Origin: Candidatus Freyarchaeota archaeon
GTDB taxonomy: Archaea > Asgardarchaeota > Jordiarchaeia > Jordiarchaeales > Jordiarchaeaceae
Direction: 5' to 3'
Length of the DNA: 64,000 nt
Assembly (NCBI GenBank): GCA_030587365.1
Contig: JAUQZE010000018.1
Span: 124,001 to 188,000 of the forward strand
The notes under the pieces: model-generated
Database searches by the model: none
The model's input: only the letters and a program-made list of their open reading frames with translations
Told to the model about the DNA's origin: nothing
Shown: piece by piece, positions 55,568 to 62,458 of the stretch
Layout of the letters: the number at the start of each line of letters is the position of its first letter
How positions within the stretch are numbered: position 1 is the stretch's first letter
Program-made: the position numbers and the translations under genes

Positions 55568-55789
55568 AAAATATCATTAATCTTTAGCTTGAAAATAGTT
55601 CCACTATTTCTCAAAGGGCTTGTCCGCCAAGAGTTTAAAAAACGCCACTTGTAAGGGCATCACTTCCCCTATAAACTCTACCTCCTGATTTTATTTTCAC
55701 GTTAAGTTCTAGTAAATGGATCTTACGAAAGAACCACAATTTTTGTTAAGCATTAACATTTAAAAATTTTTAATAGGATAATATGTAGG

Positions 55790-56491
55790 TTATTTATTTC
55801 TATGTGAGAGCTTATATTTTAGACTTTTAAGTAGCTGCTTGTCGACATCCCAAATCCAACGTAATGTGTCTCCAAAAACTCGCATTTTTGATTCTTCTTC
55901 CCCGTATATAGTTTGAATTTTTGCTTCTGATATTTTGAAGCCTTTCCTTTGTGCATCAACCAATATCTCTGTTTCTGCAGAAAATCTAGTGGCAGAAAAC
56001 TCAACGTTTTCCAAAAGCCGTCTTTTATATGCTCTATAACCACTTTGACTATCAGTAATGGGTAAGCCAAAATATAAGCGTAAAATCCTTGTAGTTAATG
56101 TGTTGCTTAGAATTCGAATTCGAGGCATACCCTTTATATTCCCTAGGAATCTCGATCCTACTACTACATCTGAATCTTCACGATTCATGGTTTTAAGTAG
56201 TTTGGGTATCTCTTCTGGATTGTGTTGGCCATCTGCATCCAAAACGACTATTATATCTGCGTCCATTTCTAATGCTTTTTTAAAACCAGTTTTTAATGCA
56301 ACTCCTTTGCCCATGTTTTTACTGTGCTGAACAACTGTAGCCCCCGCCTTGCTCGCCTCTTTGTAGGTATTATCTATACTTCCATCATCAACAACGATTA
56401 TTCCATCAGCATTTTTTAAGGCGCCTTCTACTACTTTAGAAACTGTTTTTTCCTCGTTATAGGCTGGAGAGACACAAAGTACTATGGACAT
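55790..56491 (-). CDS. Family 2 glycosyltransferase (dolichol-phosphate sugar transferase-like)
   Basis: A 233-residue GT-A enzyme. VSPAYNEEKTVSKVVEGAL at the N-terminus, IIVVDDGSIDNT, the metal-binding DADGQHNPEEI and the acceptor-loop SGYRAYKRRLL are typical of dolichyl-phosphate mannose/glucose synthases. No C-terminal membrane segments are present, so it is the soluble type. The sugar cannot be told from sequence. It probably feeds protein or lipid glycosylation. Confidence 0.9.
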   Translation of the reverse strand: MSIVLCVSPAYNEEKTVSKVVEGALKNADGIIVVDDGSIDNTYKEASKAGATVVQHSKNMGKGVALKTGFKKALEMDADIIVVLDADGQHNPEEIPKLLKTMNREDSDVVVGSRFLGNIKGMPRIRILSNTLTTRILRLYFGLPITDSQSGYRAYKRRLLENVEFSATRFSAETEILVDAQRKGFKISEAKIQTIYGEEESKMRVFGDTLRWIWDVDKQLLKSLKYKLSHRNK

Positions 56492-56801
56492 ATCTTTTCA
56501 TCGCTTCCTAACACTCTTAAAACTTGTATACCTCCTAATTTTTATAAAGTTTTATGCCTTTGAGACCCGCCAATTTAAACACAAACTTGTATATTTTTTA
56601 AGGTATAGAGACTTGTTGTTAATACTATATTCACATTTTTCGGCTATTTATGAAAAATTGCTTATGTTTCGACACAACACGATTTAAAGTATAAAACTTG
56701 GGAAACCTTTTTATCTGAAAAACAAAACACACTACGCAAAATATCACTACTTACCATATTCATTCCAAAACAAATACTACTACCTTACAAATGTTTTAAC
56801 A
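56492..56801. other. Divergent intergenic region
   Basis: About 310 A+T-rich bases between a glycosyltransferase and a DUF92 gene that point away from each other. It must contain two promoters. No clear repeat was found. Confidence 0.4.
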
Positions 56802-57740
56802 TTGCTGGCTCGAAAAAGGGGCGTGAAAAAAATGTTCGAATCACTGTTCAATATGGGGTTCACAAATATAATCTATCTCTTAATTGGTATCGCAGTAGTC
56901 GGAGGAGTAGGAGCACTCTCAATCAAACTGCATGCAGTCGATTTTTCGGGGTTCTTAGCAGGACTAGTCGTAGGTTTAGCGGTATGGATATTTGGCAACT
57001 GGGCATGGTTTTTGGTTATACTAGTATTCTTCTTAGTTTCCGCTACGTTTACGAAATTCAAGTATGAAAGAAAAAGAAGATTAGGAGCAGCGCAGGAAAA
57101 AGGTGGAGCCAGAGCATGGACAAACGTCATCGCTAATGGAGGACTTGCTGCATTCCTTGCAGTAATGGAAGGAGTATGCTTATTTTTCAGCCCAATAGGA
57201 CACTATGATATCTTCTTTGCTGGTTTCATTGGGGTAGTAGCTACGGCCGCTGCAGATACATTAGCCACCGAGGTAGGCTTATTAAACCCTCATCCTCCTA
57301 GATTAATAACAAATCTTAAGAAAAAAGTCGTAGCTGGTACTTCAGGAGGGGTTTCACCTCTGGGGGAACTTGCAATAATCATGGGGGGTTTGATCACCGG
57401 TGGTGCAGCTTTTCTTATGCAGCACTTTAACCTTCTTGGAATAGGTTTATTCCCCTGGTTAGATATACTAAACTTCGGCTTACCCCTCGGAGCAAAGCTG
57501 ATAATAATCGCTCTGGGTGCAGGATTTATTGGAAGTACTGCGGATAGTCTAATAGGCGCCACGGTTCAAGCACTTTACAAATGTCCAGTTTGCGGTAAGA
57601 TCACCGAGCATGAGATTCACTGCGGAGAGGTAACCGTTCACCTGAGAGGGTACAAAGCTATTGATAATAATATCGTTAACTTTGTCTCAACAGCCATTGG
57701 AGCAATTAGTGCCTTTGCTATCTACCTACTAATATTTTAG
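56802..57740 (+). CDS. DUF92 (TMEM19/VTE6-like) membrane protein
   Basis: A 312-residue protein with about seven membrane segments. The family pattern AAADTLATEVGLLNPHPPRLITN...GTSGGVSPLGELA and GSTADSLIGATVQALYKCPVCG is clear. The plant homologue VTE6 is a phytyl-phosphate kinase, so a CTP-dependent prenyl-phosphate kinase role is possible here. A CPVCG...HCGE pair may bind metal. A start at the ATG 56832 (MFESLFNMGF) is likely better than 56802. Confidence 0.85.
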   Translation: MLARKRGVKKMFESLFNMGFTNIIYLLIGIAVVGGVGALSIKLHAVDFSGFLAGLVVGLAVWIFGNWAWFLVILVFFLVSATFTKFKYERKRRLGAAQEKGGARAWTNVIANGGLAAFLAVMEGVCLFFSPIGHYDIFFAGFIGVVATAAADTLATEVGLLNPHPPRLITNLKKKVVAGTSGGVSPLGELAIIMGGLITGGAAFLMQHFNLLGIGLFPWLDILNFGLPLGAKLIIIALGAGFIGSTADSLIGATVQALYKCPVCGKITEHEIHCGEVTVHLRGYKAIDNNIVNFVSTAIGAISAFAIYLLIF

Positions 57741-57783
57741 AAGAATAGAAAGAAAAAAGGCTTCTATTTTTTTCCTATTTAAT

Positions 57784-58029
57784 TTAAATAGTCTTTTCTT
57801 CCTCATAAAATGAATCCACAAATTCGCTATACGCGTCAACAGGTTCGGTAAGTTTGCCAATTTTTATATTCTTCTTTAATCCACAATTACCACATCCTAC
57901 CACTGCGTAGCCTTCGTTTTTATTAATCTCCACTTTTACACTATCCTCCCCACAGCTGGGGCAGGTAAACACAGTGGGTATTCGCTTTTCAGGCCTTCTT
58001 TGAACCTTTTTTCTCCTTCTACGCCCCAT
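57784..58029 (-). CDS. Elf1-like transcription elongation factor (zinc ribbon)
   Basis: An 81-residue protein. The very basic N-terminus MGRRRRKKVQRRPEKR is followed by a four-Cys zinc ribbon CPSCGEDSVKVEINKNEGYAVVGCGNCG, matching eukaryotic Elf1 and its archaeal relatives. The ATG at 58029 is chosen because GGGGTGA lies just upstream. Elf1 binds elongating RNA polymerase. It lies 23 bases downstream of nadE. Confidence 0.85.
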   Translation of the reverse strand: MGRRRRKKVQRRPEKRIPTVFTCPSCGEDSVKVEINKNEGYAVVGCGNCGLKKNIKIGKLTEPVDAYSEFVDSFYEEEKTI

Positions 58030-58052
58030 TCGATTCACCCCTTTTTATTATT

Positions 58053-58928
58053 TTACCTATAATAATTGAATGGAACTCTCCAGTCTAGACTCGGAGTTCT
58101 ATGTGATAATTTAAAAATAACAGGACTTTTTCTTTTGTGTTCGCTCTTCCTCCACATTTCTACTATTTTATTGACTTTTTCAAGTGGTACATTGAGTTCT
58201 TCAGCTATTTCCGACTCATCCATCCAATGTTCTAAACCGTAAAGTATCAGATCCAAAACATCGTATGAAACACCAATTTCGGATTCGTCTGTTTGACCCT
58301 TCCAAAGTCCTGCCGTAGGAATTTTCTGAATTAATTCTTTTGGGATTTTAAGGCACTCTGCCAAATGACGAACCTGAGTTTTATAGAGATCACCTATTGG
58401 TAGGATATCGGAGCCGCCGTCGCCATACTTGGTGAAGTTTTCGGCAGTTATGGTCATCAACCATTAACTGTATCCGACTAATATTTCACTTTTATTACCA
58501 GTACCAACAACCAAGCGGCGTAACTTATTTGCATAGTAATAAAGTGTCACCATGCGTACACGCGCCTTCACATTTCCCACTACTGTAGGAGAATCAGAGG
58601 CATCCTTTAAATAGGTTTCCAGGCAAGCGTTAATTACTGAAGTTATATCCACTATTTCATAGGGATTTTTAAGTTGCTTCGCTAGTTTTACAGCATCTTT
58701 AACATCATTAGGATTGCTGTCTTTTTCGGGCAGCATCAGCCCTAACACTTTGTCCGGACCTAATGCCCTTACACAAAGAGCTGCAACAACTGAAGAGTCA
58801 AGACCGCCACTCAGCCCTACAACCACTCCTGAAAAACCTGCATCAATAACCCGGGAACGAATGAATTTGAGAATACGCTTCTCAACAAATTCGGGATCAA
58901 TACTAAGTACCTCTTTTGAAAGTTTCAT
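58053..58928 (-). CDS. nadE: NAD synthetase, interrupted by a 33-nt BHB-type intron
   Basis: Amidates nicotinic acid adenine dinucleotide to NAD with ATP and ammonia. The P-loop VGLSGGLDSSVVAAL, KDSNPNDVKDA, RLVVGTGNKSEILVGY and FTKYGDGGSDILPIGDLYK are all present, but a TAA at 58466-58464 cuts the frame after LVGY. Removing 58439-58471 joins LVGY to FTKYGDGG exactly as in other NadE proteins and keeps the frame. The spliced protein is 280 residues, a normal length, with no glutaminase domain. The start is ATG 58928. A stand-alone nitrilase gene diverges from it. Confidence 0.88.
58439..58471 (-). other. Candidate mRNA intron (bulge-helix-bulge) in nadE
   Basis: The 33 bases fold as a textbook BHB. 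The intron hairpin is CAGUU(A)AUGG / CCAUAACUG with a UUGAUGA loop. The 5' bulge is AUA, the central helix a perfect UCGG/CCGA, and the 3' bulge AAA, with AG/CU and GUGAA/UUCAC outside. Cutting after the second base of each bulge joins GUC GGA U to AC UUC ACC, giving Val-Gly-Tyr-Phe-Thr. The insert contains an in-frame TAA, so the gene only makes sense if the intron is spliced. Confidence 0.88.
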
Positions 58929-59025
58929 TCTTCCAAAGCCTCCATAAGATATAACTTGTATAAACATAAAAATGTATCAAACTACTATAATTTCAAAAAT
59001 ATATTAAACTGTTGGAGGAAAACCT

Positions 59026-59844
59026 ATGAAAGTAAAGCTAGCCCTAGCACAAATGACCCCGACACTCGAAGACAAAGAAAAAAATCTACAAAAAATGGAT
59101 AAAATAATAACCGAAGCAGCAAATCGAGAAGCACAGCTGGTAATCTTCCCCGAACTAATACTCACCGGTTACTCATGCAGAGACCGATATTACTCCTTAG
59201 CAGAAAGTATCCCTGGAAATTCAGTAAAAAAAATAGAGAATAACGCGAATAGAAATGATATACATGTAATTTTCGGAATGGTAGAAGAAGCCGGAGAAGG
59301 CATACTATATAACACTTCAGTAATAGTGGGGCCCAAAGGATACATCGGAAAGTACCGTAAAAAATATCTACCCACACACTTAGTTTTTGAAGAAAAAAAA
59401 TATTTCAGACAAGGATACGAAACACAAATACTAGAAACCGAAATTGGAAAAATCGGCCTAATGATTTGTTACGATATATACTTCCCGGAAATCGCCCGCC
59501 AGCTTACACTTATGGGTTCACAATTAATAGTGTGTATATCCGCTTCGCCTGCCACCCGTAGAGGGTACTTTGAAACTTTTATATCCTCTAGGGCTATGGA
59601 AAACACGGTTTTTTTGGCTTACGTGAATCTCGTAGGAATCGAAGATGGTTTAATTTTCTGGGGCGGAAGCCGTATAGTAGGTCCAGATGGCACAATCATA
59701 ACAAAAGCAAAATATGATGAGGAAGACCTGGTAACTGCAACAATTGACTATTCGGATTTAAAAGCATCAAGAATAGCAGCACCAGTACTACGAGACCTCA
59801 GACCCGAAATATACGATGAACTATACCAGTTAAGTAGAAAATAA
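59026..59844 (+). CDS. Nitrilase-superfamily carbon-nitrogen hydrolase
   Basis: A 272-residue hydrolase with the Glu-Lys-Cys triad: Glu in VIFPELILTGYSC (about residue 44), Lys in YRKKYLPTH (about 115) and Cys in GLMICYDIYFPE (about 150). The glutaminase domain of glutamine-dependent NAD synthetases belongs to the same superfamily, and this gene diverges from a nadE that lacks that domain. It could supply ammonia to NadE, but other amidase roles are as likely. The ribosome site is GGAGG. Confidence 0.9.
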   Translation: MKVKLALAQMTPTLEDKEKNLQKMDKIITEAANREAQLVIFPELILTGYSCRDRYYSLAESIPGNSVKKIENNANRNDIHVIFGMVEEAGEGILYNTSVIVGPKGYIGKYRKKYLPTHLVFEEKKYFRQGYETQILETEIGKIGLMICYDIYFPEIARQLTLMGSQLIVCISASPATRRGYFETFISSRAMENTVFLAYVNLVGIEDGLIFWGGSRIVGPDGTIITKAKYDEEDLVTATIDYSDLKASRIAAPVLRDLRPEIYDELYQLSRK

Positions 59845-59854
59845 ACCTTGTGAA

Positions 59855-61030
59855 CTACCCCCTCGCTGTCGCAAAGGGGCTTCCTGCTTCAATGATGAGA
59901 CTTGCAGGAATAACCTGTAGAGGTCTAGTCTCCGCAGGCTCTTCGGGTCGTCCCAACCCTGCATAAAGTATGTTAAGTGAAGCGTTATAATCCCTATCCA
60001 GCTCGACACCGCAGTAGGGACACCGGTGTATTCTCTCACCCAAAGTTTTTGGAACTTTCCGCCCGCAATTTGAGCAGTCCTGAGTGGTTCCTCCCGGATT
60101 CTTCTTCACCACAATCCCACCAGCACTCTCAGCCTTGTAGGACAGCAGTTGGAAGAACTTCCCCCAAGAAGCATCCAATATCTTCTGGGCTAGGTTGCGG
60201 TTTCTAACTAAGTTCTGTATTCTCAGATCCTCCACTAAAATAATAGTATAGTGGCTTGCGTAGAACCGGGAAAGCTTGTGCAGAAAGTCATTCCTCTGGT
60301 TTACCAGCCTCTCGTAAGCGCAAGCCAGCCTAACCCGCGCCTTTTCCCTGTTCTCTGAACCCTTCCTTTTCTTTGAGAGTTTTCTCTGAAGAATCCCTAT
60401 CCTCTCCAGGGTTTTCTCGTAGAAGCGGGGGTTCTCAAACTGTCTCCCCTCAGTATCTGTGAGGAAGTGTTTCACCCCCACGTCTATTCCCACCGCCTTC
60501 CCAGTGGAAGGTAGGAGGGGCTGGGGCTCATTCTCCACTTGGACACTGGCGAACAACCTGCCAGATTTCTCCCTTTTTATGATTATCCCTTTAATTGTGC
60601 CCTTGATTGGCCGGTGGACTTTTATGGGAATTTCCCCGACCTTTGAAAGGATGAGCTTCTTTCCTTCGATTCTGAAGTCGGACTGGTTGTAGTTGAGGGT
60701 CTTAAACCAGCCCGCCCCCTTGAATCTCAGTTTGCCAATCTTCTTCCCTTTCTGTTTTAGCCGGGATAGGGCTTCTATGTTTGACCAGAGCTGGTAGTTC
60801 ACCATCTGTAATACTTTAGAGTGGACTTTTTTCAGTTCGGGTTTCTCAGTCTTCTTTAGTTCCACGATTAGGGCTTGGGTGTCTCTCTGTGTTATTCCTC
60901 TTCATTCCTTTCTGGCATTGTTGAGTTCCTCAAGCAGTCGATTGTAGAGGCCTCTGCACAGCTCCATCTGCTCATTCAGCTTTTGTTGAATGGTTTTTGA
61001 GGGATGGAGCTTGAACCGGTAACCGCGCAT
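59855..61030 (-). pseudogene. tnpB: TnpB (IS605 OrfB/IS1341-type) with one in-frame stop
   Basis: RNA-guided nuclease of the IS200/IS605 group. From ATG 61030 it reads MRGYRFKLHPSKTIQQKL, reaches TGA at 60904-60902, and continues in the same frame as RGITQRDTQALIVELKK. The catalytic parts are intact: AVGIDVGVKHFL, ILVEDLRIQNL, and the zinc finger CSNCGRK...CPYCGVELDRDYNASLNIL. A GTG at 60865 could give a 336-residue N-terminally shortened product. No TnpA is present. The gene is G+C richer than its surroundings. It inserted ten bases beyond the nitrilase stop. Confidence 0.88.
59858..59879 (-). other. Right-end hairpin of the TnpB element
   Basis: CCCCUUUGC / GCGAGGGG around a GACA loop overlaps the last codons and stop of tnpB, followed by TAGTTCAC. 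Such hairpins form the scaffold of the guide RNA and the right end of the element. The guide would be the sequence beyond it, inside the end of the nitrilase gene. Confidence 0.6.
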
Positions 61031-61538
61031 CTTTTCGCCCCATTAAAGCTGGTATTTCTCTCCTAGTTACACTCATCTCTCCACCACTATAAATACACCA
61101 CTATAACTATATTAGGCTCTCATCCCATAGTTTAATCACCGCTCCCGGGCATACAAGCTTACGGTGGTGGGAGGGTTGGTAAGCCTTGTTTTCTGATTTT
61201 GCCGGTTTTCTGTTTGCCGTACTCATGTCCGCTCCCTGCACATAATTCGATTTAAACACCTTCGTGTAAAAAAGAAGAACGACAGAATGCGGAGGCAACA
61301 AGCCGCAACTCCACCACAAAGCCAGTCCATCCGTCTGGGAATTTTATTTAAACATATGGTCTCATCCTCTCCATCGCGGAGCGAGGACTTCAAATAAACC
61401 TTTTAAATAGAAAACATTCATTAAGATTATTCTACTTACCTTTCTTTCCCACCTATTCGAAGATGTACGGTAAGTTATTGAAGAAAAAGAAAAGTTAGAA
61501 ATAAATATATTCGAATCACACTTAACAGATAATAGGCA
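61031..61538. other. Left flank of the TnpB element and tRNA-Ser upstream region
   Basis: About 500 bases. A 39-codon minus-strand run beginning MSTANRKPAKSENKAYQPSHH lies inside the 61107-61319 open frame. It may be a small element-encoded peptide but cannot be confirmed. The right part is A+T rich and should carry the tRNA-Ser(UGA) promoter. Confidence 0.35.
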
Positions 61539-61677
61539 GCAGGGATAGCCAAGCCCGGATTACACGGAATGTGTCTGGAAACGGCGCTGATTGAATGAGG
61601 AATCTCCTTCAAGCGTAAGCCTTGAGAGCCAGTGTCCCGTAAGGGACGCGGGGGTTCGAATCCCTCTCCCTGCGCCA
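61539..61677 (+). tRNA. tRNA-Ser(UGA) with two introns
   Basis: GCAGGGA pairs with UCCCUGC, then G and an encoded CCA. The long variable arm is GUCCC GUAA GGGAC. Intron 1 (61561-61580, 20 nt) sits in the D loop: central CCGG/CUGG, bulges AUU and AAA, hairpin ACAC/GUGU. Intron 2 (61590-61618, 29 nt) interrupts the anticodon stem at 29/30: central GCGC/GCGU, bulges UGA and AAG, hairpin UUGAAUGAG/CUCCUUCAA. After cutting, the anticodon arm is CUGGC CUUGAGA GCCAG (UGA), as in other archaeal tRNA-Ser. Neither intron is at 37/38. Confidence 0.93.
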
Positions 61678-61724
61678 TATCTTTTTTGTAAATTTGAATC
61701 TCAAAGGCATAAGTTTGGTAAAAA

Positions 61725-62153
61725 TTAAATGTCTAAAACAAATTCTAAAATTGTTTTTTTTGGGGATTGCTTGATTTTCATTTCGTGGTATGTTGCTGCT
61801 TTTATCGCAGTTCTTTGCGGGTGTTTTTCCTCGTCGAATTCTTCGCCAACGGCTTCTCCTTTTAGTTTTAATCTTCCTTCTACTTGTTGAATGCTTTCGA
61901 CGTTAAACTCTGAAAAAACCAGTCCCTCAGAATCAAATAAGTAAATGAATTTCTCCAGCCATTCGTAGAGTAAAGCCTGCAAGTCTTCGGCTTCGACCTC
62001 TATCTTTCGCCTTATAAATGGGCGTATTTTTGAAGTGTCAGTCATTACTTCAGAGAGCGCTCGGGCAGCTTCTTTAAAGGCTTCATTGATGGTTTTGCCA
62101 TAGGCTTCTACTTTAACATCTGCAGTATGTTCAAGAAAACGATAGCCAGTCAT
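61725..62153 (-). CDS. Archease, cofactor of RNA ligase RtcB
   Basis: A 142-residue protein with FLEHTADVKVEAYGKTINEAFKEAARALSEVMTD at the N-terminus and GEEFDEEKHPQRTAIKAATYHEMKI at the C-terminus, the metal-binding pattern of archease. It activates RtcB, which joins exons after tRNA-splicing endonuclease cleavage. It lies beside a two-intron tRNA-Ser in a genome segment rich in BHB introns. RtcB itself is not in the window. Confidence 0.94.
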   Translation of the reverse strand: MTGYRFLEHTADVKVEAYGKTINEAFKEAARALSEVMTDTSKIRPFIRRKIEVEAEDLQALLYEWLEKFIYLFDSEGLVFSEFNVESIQQVEGRLKLKGEAVGEEFDEEKHPQRTAIKAATYHEMKIKQSPKKTILEFVLDI

Positions 62154-62317
62154 TAAAATCCTTCCAATTATAATATTTTATCCTTATAAATTAATGATTT
62201 CTGAACCAAATTAATTTATAAAAAGTAATCCTTTAATTAAAATTACCTTAAAATCCTGAACCTTCTTGAGCAGAAAGTTAAAGTTAAATCCTTTTCTCTA
62301 TTAGATAGTATGGCTTC

Positions 62318-62458
62318 TTGAATTACTCGCCAAGTGAGATTATTGTTTATATAAAAGAATTATCTGGGCAAGATTTAAAAAATGTCTTGGCTTCAATGAA
62401 CAAAGAAAAAAGTATGCCTCCGATATTAACTTTTGGAAGGTTGATCTATGAGTGCTAA
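62318..62458 (+). CDS. Possible 46-residue protein overlapping the DUF2070 start
   Basis: From TTG 62318 an open frame reads NYSPSEIIVYIKELSGQDL and ends at TAA 62456-62458, overlapping the DUF2070 start by 11 bases. The amphipathic composition and the overlap favour a translated leader or small protein, but there is no clear ribosome site and I recognise no family. Confidence 0.35.
   Translation: MNYSPSEIIVYIKELSGQDLKNVLASMNKEKSMPPILTFGRLIYEC

Noticed and set aside
58439..58471. nadE split by sequencing error or into two subunits
   Set aside because: Both parts are in one frame and the extra 33 nt fold into a perfect BHB. The second part would lack any normal start context within a single domain.
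60866..60950. BHB intron in tnpB
   Set aside because: The family sequence is continuous across the TGA; only one codon differs, so nothing needs to be removed.
61539..61677. Reading this tRNA as tRNA-Leu(GAG) or Leu(CAA)
   Set aside because: The discriminator base is G and, after BHB removal, the loop is CUUGAGA with stem CUGGC/GCCAG, which is tRNA-Ser(UGA).
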